Source of the DNA: Variovorax sp. V93
Lineage (GTDB): Bacteria > Pseudomonadota > Gammaproteobacteria > Burkholderiales > Burkholderiaceae_C
DNA length: 64,000 nt
Direction of reading: 5' to 3'
Assembly: GCF_041154485.1 (NCBI RefSeq)
Contig: NZ_AP028669.1
Coordinates: forward strand, 4,712,001 to 4,776,000
The first letter of the stretch is position 1. Each line of letters opens with the position of its first letter. This document shows, in pieces, positions 7,432 through 22,838 of this stretch. A model generated the notes under the pieces. That model was not told the origin of the DNA and searched no databases. It was given only the letters and a program-made list of their open reading frames with translations. The position numbers and the translations under genes were made by a program.

Positions 7432-8724
7432 ATGCAACGCGAACCCCACCTCAGCAATGCCGCCCTCATGGCCCGCCGCAATGCGGCGGTCGCCCGCGGC
7501 GTTGGCCAGGCCCATGAGATCTTCGTCAGCCGCGCCGCCAACGCGGAAGTCTGGGACGTCGAGGGGCGGCGCTACATCGACTTCGCCGGCGGCATCGCGG
7601 TGCTCAACACCGGCCACTGCCATCCGGAGATCAGCGCCGCCGTGAAGGCGCAGGTCGATCTTTATTCGCACACCTGCTTCCAGGTGCTGGCCTACGAACC
7701 CTATGTGGAACTGGCCGAGCGCCTGAACGCGCTGGCGCCGGGCGAATTCGCGAAGAAGTCGATCTTCCTGAGCACCGGCGCCGAGGCGGTCGAGAACGCG
7801 GTCAAGATCGCCCGCGCCCACACCCGGCGGCCCGGCGTCATCGCCTTCAACGGCGGCTACCACGGCCGCACGATGATGACGCTCGGCCTGACCGGCAAGG
7901 TGGCGCCCTACAAGCTCGGCTTCGGCCCGTTCCCGGGCGAGGTGTTCCATGCGCTGTACCCGAACGCGCTGCACGGCGTGAGCGTGGACGACGCCCTGCA
8001 TTCGGTCGAGCTGCTGTTCAAGAACGACATCGAGCCCGAGCGCGTGGCGGCCTTCATCCTGGAGCCGGTTCAGGGCGAGGGCGGCTTCTATGTGGCGCCC
8101 AACGACTTCGTCGAGGGCCTGCGCGCGCTGGCGGATCGCCACGGCATCCTGATCATTGCCGACGAGGTGCAGACCGGCGCGGGCCGCACCGGCACCTGGT
8201 TTGCCAGCGAGCAGTGGCCGGTGGCGCCGGACCTGATCACCACCGCCAAGTCGATGGCGGGCGGCTTTCCGATCTCCGGCGTGGTGGGCCGGGCCGAGGT
8301 GATGGATGCCCCCGCGCCTGGCGGGCTGGGCGGCACCTATGCCGGCAGCCCCATCGGCTGCGCCGCGGCGCTCGCGGTGCTGAAAGTGTTCGACGACGAG
8401 CAGTTGCTGGCCCGCAGCCGGGCGCTGGGCGAGCGGCTCACCGCCGGGCTGCGCCGCATCGCGGCCGAGGTGCCGGCCATCGGCGATGTGCGGGGGCTCG
8501 GGGCCATGGTGGCCGTCGAGCTGTTCGAAGCAGGCGACACCGCGCGGCCCGATGCCGCGCTGACCCGCCAGGTGGTGGCCGAGGCGGCGCGGCGCGGGTT
8601 AATCCTGCTGTCATGCGGCACCTATGGCAATGTAATTCGCGTGCTGGTGCCGCTCACGGCATCCGACTTGCTTGTGGACGAAGGCCTGGCGCTTCTCGCG
8701 GACAGCTTCGCCGCGCTGCGCTGA
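7432..8724 (+). CDS. gabT: 4-aminobutyrate aminotransferase
   Basis: The 430-residue class III aminotransferase transfers the amino group of GABA to 2-oxoglutarate, giving succinate semialdehyde and glutamate. The PLP lysine is K273 in TTAKSMAGGFP, the pyridine-binding Asp is D244 in ADEVQTGAGRTG, and the glycine-rich phosphate region STGAEAVENAVKIAR is intact. Length and motifs match GabT. ATG 7432 is chosen because the conserved N-terminal region begins there; earlier in-frame starts fall inside the divergent promoter region. It heads a co-directional operon with a PotABCD-like importer, a ureohydrolase and gabD, so it handles GABA made from the imported compound. Probable control is by the divergent MocR protein. 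Confidence 0.93.
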   Translation: MQREPHLSNAALMARRNAAVARGVGQAHEIFVSRAANAEVWDVEGRRYIDFAGGIAVLNTGHCHPEISAAVKAQVDLYSHTCFQVLAYEPYVELAERLNALAPGEFAKKSIFLSTGAEAVENAVKIARAHTRRPGVIAFNGGYHGRTMMTLGLTGKVAPYKLGFGPFPGEVFHALYPNALHGVSVDDALHSVELLFKNDIEPERVAAFILEPVQGEGGFYVAPNDFVEGLRALADRHGILIIADEVQTGAGRTGTWFASEQWPVAPDLITTAKSMAGGFPISGVVGRAEVMDAPAPGGLGGTYAGSPIGCAAALAVLKVFDDEQLLARSRALGERLTAGLRRIAAEVPAIGDVRGLGAMVAVELFEAGDTARPDAALTRQVVAEAARRGLILLSCGTYGNVIRVLVPLTASDLLVDEGLALLADSFAALR

Positions 8725-8751
8725 TCGAACGATCCTTTCCTGAAATCCTCC

Positions 8752-9846
<1,095 letters not shown>

Positions 9847-9901
9847 TCCCGGTCCGTTGTTGTTCCCTCGTTTCCTTTCATCACCCAGGAAGATTTCCAT
9901 C

Positions 9902-10930
9902 ATGAAAAAGACATTCCTCGCCTGCATCGTCGCCGCCAGCTTCGCGCTGCCGGCCCTGGCCCAGCAGCAGCTCACCGTGGTCAACTTCGGCGGCGCCAAC
10001 GCCAATGCCCAGAAGAAGGCCTATTACGAGCCCTACGAGAAGACCGGCACCAAGATCATCCCGGTCGAATACAACGGCGAACAGGCCAAGATCAAGGCCA
10101 TGGTCGAAACGAAGAAGGTCACCTGGGATGTGGTCGAAGTCGAATCGCCCGACGCGGTGCGCGGCTGCGACGAGGGCCTGTTCGAGAAGCTCGACTATTC
10201 GAAGATCGGCAGCAAGGCCGACTTCCTGCCGGCCGCGGTCACCGACTGCGGCGTGGGCCTGTTCGTGTGGTCGACCGTGATGGCCTACAACGGCGAGAAG
10301 CTCAAGACCGCGCCCACCAGCTGGGCCGACTTCTGGGACGTGAAGAAGATCCCCGGCAAGCGCGGCATGCGCAAGGGCGCGCGCTACAACCTCGAGTTCG
10401 CGCTCATGGCCGACGGCGTGAAGCCGGCCGACGTGTACAAGGTGCTCGCCACCAAGGAAGGCGCCGACCGCGCGTTCAAGAAGCTCACCGAGCTGAAGCC
10501 CAACATCCAGTGGTGGGAAGCCGGTGCGCAGCCGCCACAGTTCCTGGTGGCCGGTGACGTGGTGCTGACCACGGTGTACAACGGCCGCATCGACGCGGCC
10601 AACCGCGAAGGCCGCGACCTCAAGATCTACTGGCCGGGCGGCATCTACGACCTCGACTACCTGGTGATCCCGAAGGGCGCCCCGAACAAGGAAGCCTCGC
10701 TGAAGTACATCCAGTTCACGATGCAGCCGGCCAACCAGGCGGTCTATGCACAGAGCATCGCCTACGGCCCCACCAACACCAAGGCGCTGGCCTCGCTCAG
10801 CCCCAAGGTGCTCGCCGACCTGCCGACCTCGGCGGCCAACGCCAAGGATGCGCTGCAGTTCAGCGTCGGCTTCTGGGCCGACCAGGGCGAGGCGCTCGAG
10901 AAGCGCTTCGCGTCCTGGGCCACGCAGTAA
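9902..10930 (+). CDS. ABC importer periplasmic binding protein (PotD/PotF-like)
   Basis: The 342-residue protein begins with a Sec signal peptide (MKKTFLACIVAASFALPALA, cleavage before QQQL). The mature part reads TVVNFGGANANAQKKAYYEPYEKTG, typical of the spermidine/putrescine binding-protein family. The ATG has a good ribosome site (AGGAAG). It would capture the substrate in the periplasm for the permease pair that follows 21 bases downstream. Related proteins bind polyamines, GABA or opines, so the ligand remains open. Confidence 0.9.
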   Translation: MKKTFLACIVAASFALPALAQQQLTVVNFGGANANAQKKAYYEPYEKTGTKIIPVEYNGEQAKIKAMVETKKVTWDVVEVESPDAVRGCDEGLFEKLDYSKIGSKADFLPAAVTDCGVGLFVWSTVMAYNGEKLKTAPTSWADFWDVKKIPGKRGMRKGARYNLEFALMADGVKPADVYKVLATKEGADRAFKKLTELKPNIQWWEAGAQPPQFLVAGDVVLTTVYNGRIDAANREGRDLKIYWPGGIYDLDYLVIPKGAPNKEASLKYIQFTMQPANQAVYAQSIAYGPTNTKALASLSPKVLADLPTSAANAKDALQFSVGFWADQGEALEKRFASWATQ

Positions 10931-10951
10931 ACGAGCGGCGCGAAGAAGGCC

Positions 10952-12208
10952 ATGCACGCGGCAACGTCTGTCCCCCAGGTTTCGATGCAGGCTCCGCCCG
11001 GCGAGCTTCGGCGTGCGCTGGGGCGCGCCGAAGCCCGCCGCAAATGGCGCGCCTTTGCGCTCACGGTGCCGCTGCTGGTGTTCCTGCTGCTGACCTTGCT
11101 GGTGCCCATCGTGGCGCTGCTGCAGCGCGCGGTCGAGAACCCCGAGGTGGCCAACGCGCTGCCGCGCACCGTGCGTGCGCTCGACGGCTGGAACCGCAAG
11201 GAGGCGCCCGCGCCAGCGGCCTTTGCGGCCATAGCAGCCGATCTCGCCCAGCTGCCCGACAGCTCCGACGCGGGCGCCCTGGCGCGCCGCCTCAACACCG
11301 AGATCGCGGGCGCCCGCTCGCTGGTGATGGGCACCTTCCGGGCGCTGCCGATCGCCGGCACGCCGGAAGAAGTCAAGGCGCGCATGCTGGAGCTCGACCC
11401 GCGCTGGGGCGAGGCGCCGTACTGGCAGGCGATCGCCAAGAACGGCTCGCGCTGGACGCCCGACTACCTGCTCGCCTCGGTCGACCTGCGGCGCGACGTG
11501 GCCGGCGAGATCGAGCGCATGCCCGCCGACCAGCGCGCCTTTGCCGGCATCCTGCTGCGCACCTTCCAGATCAGCGCCGTCGTCACCTTCTTCTGCCTGC
11601 TGCTGGCCTATCCGCTGGCGTGGTGGCTGTCGACGCTGCCGGCGCGCAAGGCCAACGTGCTGATGATCCTGGTGCTGGTACCGTTCTGGACTTCCATCCT
11701 GGTGCGCGTGGCTGCCTGGATCGTGCTGCTGCAGTCCGAGGGGCTGGTCAACCGGGGCCTCATGGGCATCGGCCTGACCGACCATCCGCTGGCGCTGCTG
11801 TTCAACCGCACCGGCGTGATCATCGCGATGGTGCACATCCTGCTGCCCTTCATGATCCTGCCGCTCTACAGCGTCATGAAGAGCGTGCCGCCCACCTACC
11901 TTCGCGCAGCCGTCTCGCTGGGCAGCTCGCCGCTGGCGGCCTTCTTCCGCGTGTACGTGCCGCAGACCTATCCGGGCATCGGCGCCGGCGCGCTGCTGGT
12001 CTTCATCCTGGCGATCGGCTACTACGTGACGCCGGCGCTGCTCGGCGGCGCGGACGACCAGATGCTGAGCTACTACATCGCGCGCTACACCAACGTGGAG
12101 ATCAACTGGGGCATGGCCTGCGCGCTGGGCGCCGTGCTGCTGGTCGCCACGCTGCTGCTGTATGCCGTCTACCGCCGCATCGGCAAGGCCGAGTTGAGCC
12201 TCGGCTGA
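10952..12208 (+). CDS. ABC importer permease (PotB-like)
   Basis: The 418-residue membrane protein is longer than usual PotB (about 280). The extra length is an extended soluble segment between the first membrane helix (about residues 35-58) and the core domain. The core has five to six helices and the ABC-binding EAA loop (about 320-340, AAVSLGSSPLAAFFRVYVPQTYPG). The long periplasmic insertion is seen in the YdcU/PotB subset of polyamine-type permeases. It pairs with the PotC-like permease 22 bases downstream. Confidence 0.9.
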   Translation: MHAATSVPQVSMQAPPGELRRALGRAEARRKWRAFALTVPLLVFLLLTLLVPIVALLQRAVENPEVANALPRTVRALDGWNRKEAPAPAAFAAIAADLAQLPDSSDAGALARRLNTEIAGARSLVMGTFRALPIAGTPEEVKARMLELDPRWGEAPYWQAIAKNGSRWTPDYLLASVDLRRDVAGEIERMPADQRAFAGILLRTFQISAVVTFFCLLLAYPLAWWLSTLPARKANVLMILVLVPFWTSILVRVAAWIVLLQSEGLVNRGLMGIGLTDHPLALLFNRTGVIIAMVHILLPFMILPLYSVMKSVPPTYLRAAVSLGSSPLAAFFRVYVPQTYPGIGAGALLVFILAIGYYVTPALLGGADDQMLSYYIARYTNVEINWGMACALGAVLLVATLLLYAVYRRIGKAELSLG

Positions 12209-12230
12209 GCGGCACGAAGGACCGACAAGC

Positions 12231-13049
12231 ATGTTCAAGCTTCCCCAATTCCCGGCCTACGCCACCTTCGCCGACAAGCTCGGCTGGTGGCTGGTGCGCG
12301 CCGGCTGCGTCGCGGTGCTGGCCTTCCTGCTGGCGCCGATCCTGGTGGTGATTCCGCTGTCGTTCTCCGACAGTTCGTTCCTGGCCTATCCGATTCCCGG
12401 CTGGTCGCTGCGGTGGTATCGCAACCTCTTCGAATCGCCCGAGTGGGCGCGTGCGGCGCGCAACAGCTTCATCGTCGCGCCGGCCGCCACGGTGCTGGCC
12501 ACCGTGCTGGGCACGCTGGCGGCGGTGGGGTTGTCGCGCACGAGCTTCGCCTTCAAGGGCCTGCTCATGAGCGTGCTGATCTCGCCGATGGTGGTGCCGA
12601 TCGTGGTGGTGGGCGTCGCCACGTACCTCTACTTCGCACCGCTCGGGCTGGCCGACACTTACTTCGGGCTGATCGTGGTGCACGCGGCGCTGGGTGCACC
12701 TTTCGTGCTGACCACGGTGCTCGCCACGCTGGCCGGCTTCAACCAGAACCTGGTGCGCGCATCGCTGAGCCTGGGCGAGACACCGTTCAGGACTTTCATG
12801 CGCGTCACGCTGCCGGTGATTGCGCCAGGCGTGATCTCGGGCGCGTTGTTCGCCTTCGCCACCTCGTTCGACGAAGTGGTGGTCACGCTGTTCCTCGCGG
12901 GGCCCGACCAGGTCACGCTGCCGCGCCAGATGTTCACCGGCATCCGCGAGAACATCTCGCCCACCATCGCCGCCGTGGCGACGCTGCTGATCATCTTCAC
13001 CACCACGCTGCTGCTCGCGCTCGAATGGCTGCGCGGCCGGCGGCGCTGA
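12231..13049 (+). CDS. ABC importer permease (PotC-like)
   Basis: The 272-residue inner-membrane protein has six predicted helices. Its EAA loop, RASLSLGETPFRTFMRVTLPVIAPG, spans about residues 180-204 and docks the ATPase. The length is normal for PotC. It is the second permease of the importer and is preceded by a good ribosome site (GAAGGA). The stop codon is 14 bases before the ureohydrolase start, so transport and hydrolysis are probably translated from one message. Confidence 0.92.
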   Translation: MFKLPQFPAYATFADKLGWWLVRAGCVAVLAFLLAPILVVIPLSFSDSSFLAYPIPGWSLRWYRNLFESPEWARAARNSFIVAPAATVLATVLGTLAAVGLSRTSFAFKGLLMSVLISPMVVPIVVVGVATYLYFAPLGLADTYFGLIVVHAALGAPFVLTTVLATLAGFNQNLVRASLSLGETPFRTFMRVTLPVIAPGVISGALFAFATSFDEVVVTLFLAGPDQVTLPRQMFTGIRENISPTIAAVATLLIIFTTTLLLALEWLRGRRR

Positions 13050-13063
13050 ACCCGCTCCACACG

Positions 13064-14023
13064 ATGCCGATCACCACGACACCGAACCAGCCGCTCGGCG
13101 GCAACACCATGCCGCGCTTCGCCGGCCCCGGCACGATGATGCGGCTGCCGGCCGCAACTTCGCCGGAGGGGCTGGACGCGGCGTTCATCGGCGTGCCGCT
13201 GGACATCGGCACTTCCAACCGTCCGGGTGCACGCTTCGGGCCGCGCCAGATCCGCGCCGAATCGGCGCTGCTGCGCCCCTACAACATGGCCACCGGCGCG
13301 GCGCCTTTCGACCGGCTGAACGTGGCCGACCTGGGCGACGTGCCGATCAACACCTATTCGCTCGAAAAGTCGATCGACATCGTTTCGACCTTCTACGACT
13401 CGGTGCTGGCCGCCGGCTGCGCGCCGCTGACGCTGGGCGGCGACCACACCATCGCGCTGCCGATCCTGCGCGCGGTGGCGCGCAAGCACGGCCCGGTCGC
13501 GCTGGTGCACGTCGATGCGCATGCGGACGTGAACGACGACATGTTCGGCGAGCGCATCGCGCACGGCACGCCGTTCCGCCGCGCCGTCGAGGAAGGCCTC
13601 CTGGCCTGCGACAAGGTCTGGCAGATCGGCCTGCGCGGCACCGGCTATGCGGCGGACGATTTCGACTGGCCGCGCGAGCAAGGCTTCACGGTGGTGCAGG
13701 CGCACGAGGTCTGGTACCAGTCGCTCGCGCCGCTGATGGCGCAGGTGCGCGAGCGCATCGGGCCGACTCAGCCGGTCTATATCAGCTTCGACATCGACGG
13801 CATCGATCCTTCGTTTGCTGGCGGCACTGGCACCCCGGAGATCGGCGGGCTCACCGTGCCGCAAGCATTGGAGATCGTGCGCGGCTGCCGCGGGTTGAAC
13901 GTGGTGGGCGCCGATCTGGTGGAGGTCAGTCCGCCCTACGACACGAGTGGAAACACTGCGCTGCTCGGGGCCAACCTGCTTTACGAAATGCTCTGCGTAC
14001 TCCCCGGTGTACCTTTCCGCTGA
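13064..14023 (+). CDS. gbuA: Guanidinobutyrase/agmatinase-family ureohydrolase
   Basis: The 319-residue manganese ureohydrolase has His128 in GGDHT, Asp151/His153/Asp155 in DAHADVN, and Asp243/Asp245 in SFDIDGIDPSFAGGTGTPE. The N-terminal GGNTMPRFAGPGTMMRLP and the LDIGTSNRPGARFGPRQIR segment resemble guanidinobutyrases and guanidinopropionases more than biosynthetic agmatinases. It would split 4-guanidinobutyrate into GABA and urea, or agmatine into putrescine and urea. Sitting between the importer and gabD, with gabT in the same operon, the guanidinobutyrate reaction explains the cluster best. The exact substrate is an inference. ATG 13064 lies 14 bases after the permease stop; longer in-frame openings upstream overlap the permease. 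Confidence 0.85.
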   Translation: MPITTTPNQPLGGNTMPRFAGPGTMMRLPAATSPEGLDAAFIGVPLDIGTSNRPGARFGPRQIRAESALLRPYNMATGAAPFDRLNVADLGDVPINTYSLEKSIDIVSTFYDSVLAAGCAPLTLGGDHTIALPILRAVARKHGPVALVHVDAHADVNDDMFGERIAHGTPFRRAVEEGLLACDKVWQIGLRGTGYAADDFDWPREQGFTVVQAHEVWYQSLAPLMAQVRERIGPTQPVYISFDIDGIDPSFAGGTGTPEIGGLTVPQALEIVRGCRGLNVVGADLVEVSPPYDTSGNTALLGANLLYEMLCVLPGVPFR

Positions 14024-14060
14024 CACCGGCTACTCATTTCTCCCAGGACAACACGACACC

Positions 14061-15539
14061 ATGGATACGAAGACTTCCCCTCTCTCGCTGCTGAACGACC
14101 CGACCCTGCTCAAGACCGATGCGCTGATCGCCGGCGAATGGACAAAGGGCGCCAGCCGCTTCGACGTGAACGACCCGGCCACCGGCCTGAAGCTGGTCGA
14201 CGTGGCCAACCTCACGCGCGCGGACGCCGAGCTCGCCATTGCCGCTGCCGACAAGGCGCTCGCCGCCTGGCGCGGCAAGACCGGCAAGGAGCGCAGCATC
14301 GTGCTGCGCAAATGGTTCGACCTGCTGACCGCCAACACCGAAGACCTCGGCCGCCTCATGACCGCCGAGCAGGGCAAGCCCTTCGCCGAGGCCAAGGGCG
14401 AGGTCGCCTACGCCGCCAGCTTCGTCGAGTGGTTCGCCGAAGAGGCCAAGCGCGTGAACGGCGAGGTGCTGCCGCAGTTCGACAACAACCGCCGCCTGCT
14501 GGTGATGAAGCAGGCCATCGGCGTGTGCGCGGCCATCACGCCGTGGAATTTTCCGCTGGCCATGATCACCCGCAAGGTGGCGCCGGCACTGGCCGCTGGC
14601 TGCACGGTGGTCATCAAGCCGGCCGAACTCACGCCGCTGACTGCGCTGGCCGCAGCGGAGCTGGCCGTGCGGGCCGGCATTCCGGCGGGCGTGCTCAACG
14701 TGCTCACGGCCGACAGCGCGAACAGCATCGCGATCGGCAAGGCGCTGTGCGAGAGCGACGTCGTGCGCCACCTGAGCTTCACGGGCTCCACCGAAGTGGG
14801 CCGCATCCTGATGAGCCAGTGCGCGCCGACGGTCAAGAAGCTGTCGCTCGAACTCGGCGGCAACGCGCCCTTCCTGGTGTTCGACGATGCGGACGTGGAC
14901 TCGGCGGTCGAGGGCGCGATGGCCAGCAAGTACCGCAATGCCGGCCAGACCTGCGTTTGCGCGAACCGGCTGTATGTGCAGGACGGCATCTACGACGCCT
15001 TCGTCGAGAAGTTCGCGGCCAAGGTCAAGGCGCTCAAGGTCGGCAACGGCTTCGAGGATGGCGTGGTGCAGGGTCCGCTGATCGAGGATGCGGCTCTCGA
15101 CAAGGTGCAGCGCCACGTCGACGACGCCGTCGCCAAGGGCGGCAAGGTGCTCGCGGGCGGCCACCGGATGCAGGGCCAGTTCTTCGAGCCGACCGTGGTT
15201 GCCGACGCCACCTCCGACATGCTGTGCGCGCGCGAAGAAACCTTCGGTCCCTTCGCACCCGTGTTCCGATTCAAGACCGAGCAGGACGGCATCGATGCGG
15301 CGAACAACACAGAGTTCGGCCTCGCGAGCTACTTCTACACCCGCGACGTGGGCCGGATCTTCCGCGTGGCGGAAGCGCTGGAATACGGCATGGTCGGCAT
15401 CAACGCCGGCGTGATCGCCACCGAGCATGTGCCGTTCGGCGGCGTGAAGCAGTCGGGCCTGGGGCGCGAGGGCTCGCACCACGGCATGGACGACTACGTG
15501 GAGATCAAGTACCTCTGCCTGGGCGATATCCAGAAGTAG
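14061..15539 (+). CDS. gabD: NAD(P)-dependent succinate-semialdehyde dehydrogenase
   Basis: The 492-residue aldehyde dehydrogenase oxidises succinate semialdehyde to succinate. The catalytic Cys298 lies in GQTCVCANR, the general base Glu264 in LELGGNAP, and the nucleotide-binding FTGSTEVG at 240-247. The double Cys pattern CVC next to the nucleophile is common in GabD. Length equals E. coli GabD. ATG 14061 follows an AGGA ribosome site; upstream in-frame codons overlap the ureohydrolase end. It closes the operon gabT-ABC importer-ureohydrolase-gabD, completing the route from imported compound to the TCA cycle. Confidence 0.95.
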   Translation: MDTKTSPLSLLNDPTLLKTDALIAGEWTKGASRFDVNDPATGLKLVDVANLTRADAELAIAAADKALAAWRGKTGKERSIVLRKWFDLLTANTEDLGRLMTAEQGKPFAEAKGEVAYAASFVEWFAEEAKRVNGEVLPQFDNNRRLLVMKQAIGVCAAITPWNFPLAMITRKVAPALAAGCTVVIKPAELTPLTALAAAELAVRAGIPAGVLNVLTADSANSIAIGKALCESDVVRHLSFTGSTEVGRILMSQCAPTVKKLSLELGGNAPFLVFDDADVDSAVEGAMASKYRNAGQTCVCANRLYVQDGIYDAFVEKFAAKVKALKVGNGFEDGVVQGPLIEDAALDKVQRHVDDAVAKGGKVLAGGHRMQGQFFEPTVVADATSDMLCAREETFGPFAPVFRFKTEQDGIDAANNTEFGLASYFYTRDVGRIFRVAEALEYGMVGINAGVIATEHVPFGGVKQSGLGREGSHHGMDDYVEIKYLCLGDIQK

Positions 15540-15540
15540 G

Positions 15541-15571
15541 AAGAAAAGAAGGGCGGGGGCGAGCCCCGCCC
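15541..15571 (-). terminator. Terminator hairpin between gabD and the uvrA-like gene
   Basis: GGGCGGGG (15551-15558) and CCCCGCCC (15564-15571) form a strong stem. On the minus strand it is followed by TTCTTTTCTTCC, so it best serves the uvrA-like gene, whose stop is at 15576. It may also slow transcription from gabD. Confidence 0.65.
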
Positions 15572-15575
15572 TGCC

Positions 15576-21425
<5,850 letters not shown>

Positions 21426-21595
21426 GAATGCCTTGGGGGGTGGGGCAAACATTCTAGGGAGTGGTCGGTGACGTATTCGTGCACTCCGTCACATGGTCTG
21501 CGGCCGCGCAGGGGTTTGTACGGATTCAGCAAATAACACTTTATGTAACAAATAGCACCTTTGTTTACGTTCCAAACTTCACTTTGAAGCACTCC
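21426..21595. promoter_or_regulatory. Divergent promoter region, uvrA-like gene and first binding protein
   Basis: This 170-base spacer is visibly AT-richer than its surroundings, especially 21525-21595 (for example AACACTTTATGTAACAAATA). It must hold the start signals for both divergent genes. I see no convincing sigma-70 pair, LexA box or terminator in it. Confidence 0.35.
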
Positions 21596-22702
21596 ATGAA
21601 CAAGCTGCACGTTCTTTGCGCCGCCCTGCTGGCAGTGGCCGCGACGTCCGCGCCGGCCCAGATCCTGATCGGCCAGACGGCGGGCATGACCGGCTCGGTG
21701 GCCGCCAGCGTGAATGAAACCATCGGCGGCGCCCAGCTGCTGATCGACGCGGCCAACGCCCAGGGCGGCATCCACGGCGAGAAGATCGAGGTGCTGCGCA
21801 TGGACGACGGCTTCGACGTCAAGCGCGCCAGCGAGAACGCCCGCGTGCTGATCGAGGAGAAAAAGGTGGCGGCGCTCTTCATGAGCCGCGGCACGCCGCA
21901 TTCGCAGGCCATCATCCCGTGGCTCGACAAGCACGACGTGGCCCTGATCGGCCCTTCGACCGGCGCCATGGTGCTGCACAAGCCGGTGCAGAAGCACGTG
22001 TTCAACGTGCGCGCCACCTACCAGCGCGAAGCCGAGAAGGCGATCCAGCACCTGCTCACCACCGGCATCGCGCGCATCGCCGTGGTCCACGTGACCGATT
22101 CCTTCGGGCAGGACGCGCTCGAGGGCGCCATGACCGGCTTCGCCAAGGCGCAGGCCAAGCCCGTCGTGACGGTGCCGGCCGACCGCGAAAAGCCCGACTA
22201 CAAGGCCATCGTGCCGGCCATCAGGGAGGCCAATGCGCAGGCGGTGCTGTGGATCGGCTCGGGCGTTGCCGTGGTCGAGGGCATCAAGGCGCTGCGCGCC
22301 TCCGGCTCGGCCGCGCAGGTGGTCACCCTGTCGAACAACGCCTCCTCGGGCTTCATCAAGCAGCTGGGCGATGCGAGCAAGGGGGTGATCGTGACCCAGG
22401 TGTTCCCGAACGAGCGCTCCATCAGCTACCCCATGGTCAAGGAAGCGCTGGCACTGGCACGCGCCAAGGGCCAGGCCGAGCTCTCGCCGGCCGCGCTCGA
22501 GGGCTTTGCCTCGGCCAAGGTGCTGCTCGAGGCGCTGCGCCGCGCCGGCCCCAAGCCGACGCGGGCCAAGGTGCTGGCGGCGCTCGACAGCCTGCGCGGC
22601 TACGACCTCGGCGGGCTCGAGATCAGCTACTCGCCGCAGGACCATTCGGGCATCGATTTCGCCGACCTCGCGATCATCAGCGACGGCCGCTTCAAGCGCT
22701 GA
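21596..22702 (+). CDS. Leu/Ile/Val-type (LivJ-like) ABC binding protein, first of tandem pair
   Basis: The 368-residue protein has a signal peptide (MNKLHVLCAALLAVAATSAPA, cleavage near APAQ) and the type I periplasmic-binding fold typical of branched-chain amino acid and amide binding proteins: QILIGQTAGMTGSVAASV, then NAQGGIHGEKIEV, ALIGPSTGAM and VFNVRATYQREAEKA. No permease or ATPase gene is near, so it either serves an importer encoded elsewhere or acts as a sensor. The gene next downstream is a close paralogue. ATG 21596 begins the signal peptide; in-frame codons upstream read into the AT-rich spacer and are not coding. The ligand is unknown. Confidence 0.88.
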   Translation: MNKLHVLCAALLAVAATSAPAQILIGQTAGMTGSVAASVNETIGGAQLLIDAANAQGGIHGEKIEVLRMDDGFDVKRASENARVLIEEKKVAALFMSRGTPHSQAIIPWLDKHDVALIGPSTGAMVLHKPVQKHVFNVRATYQREAEKAIQHLLTTGIARIAVVHVTDSFGQDALEGAMTGFAKAQAKPVVTVPADREKPDYKAIVPAIREANAQAVLWIGSGVAVVEGIKALRASGSAAQVVTLSNNASSGFIKQLGDASKGVIVTQVFPNERSISYPMVKEALALARAKGQAELSPAALEGFASAKVLLEALRRAGPKPTRAKVLAALDSLRGYDLGGLEISYSPQDHSGIDFADLAIISDGRFKR

Positions 22703-22730
22703 GCACGGCGCCGGCGGCAGCGCCAGGGCA

Positions 22731-22751
22731 CTGTCAACTATGGTTTGACAG
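22731..22751. promoter_or_regulatory. Inverted repeat between the two binding-protein genes
   Basis: CTGTCAA (22731-22737) and TTGACAG (22745-22751) form an inverted repeat with a seven-base spacer. The right arm includes TTGACA, a possible -35 box, but no good -10 follows at 17 bases. There is no T-tract, so it is more likely an operator or promoter element for the second gene than a terminator. Confidence 0.35.
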
Positions 22752-22838
22752 GGTTTCCACGAGCGAGTGAATGTCACTTGCGGCAACACATTACACATCT
22801 TCTGACAGAAGCATCCGCTTCGCCCAAAGGCCTGTTCG

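Noticed and set aside
9881..12238. A 785-codon open frame antisense to the importer genes
   Set aside because: GC-rich sequence leaves long frames open on the opposite strand. It is His- and Arg-rich, without domains, and antisense to genes with clear family motifs.
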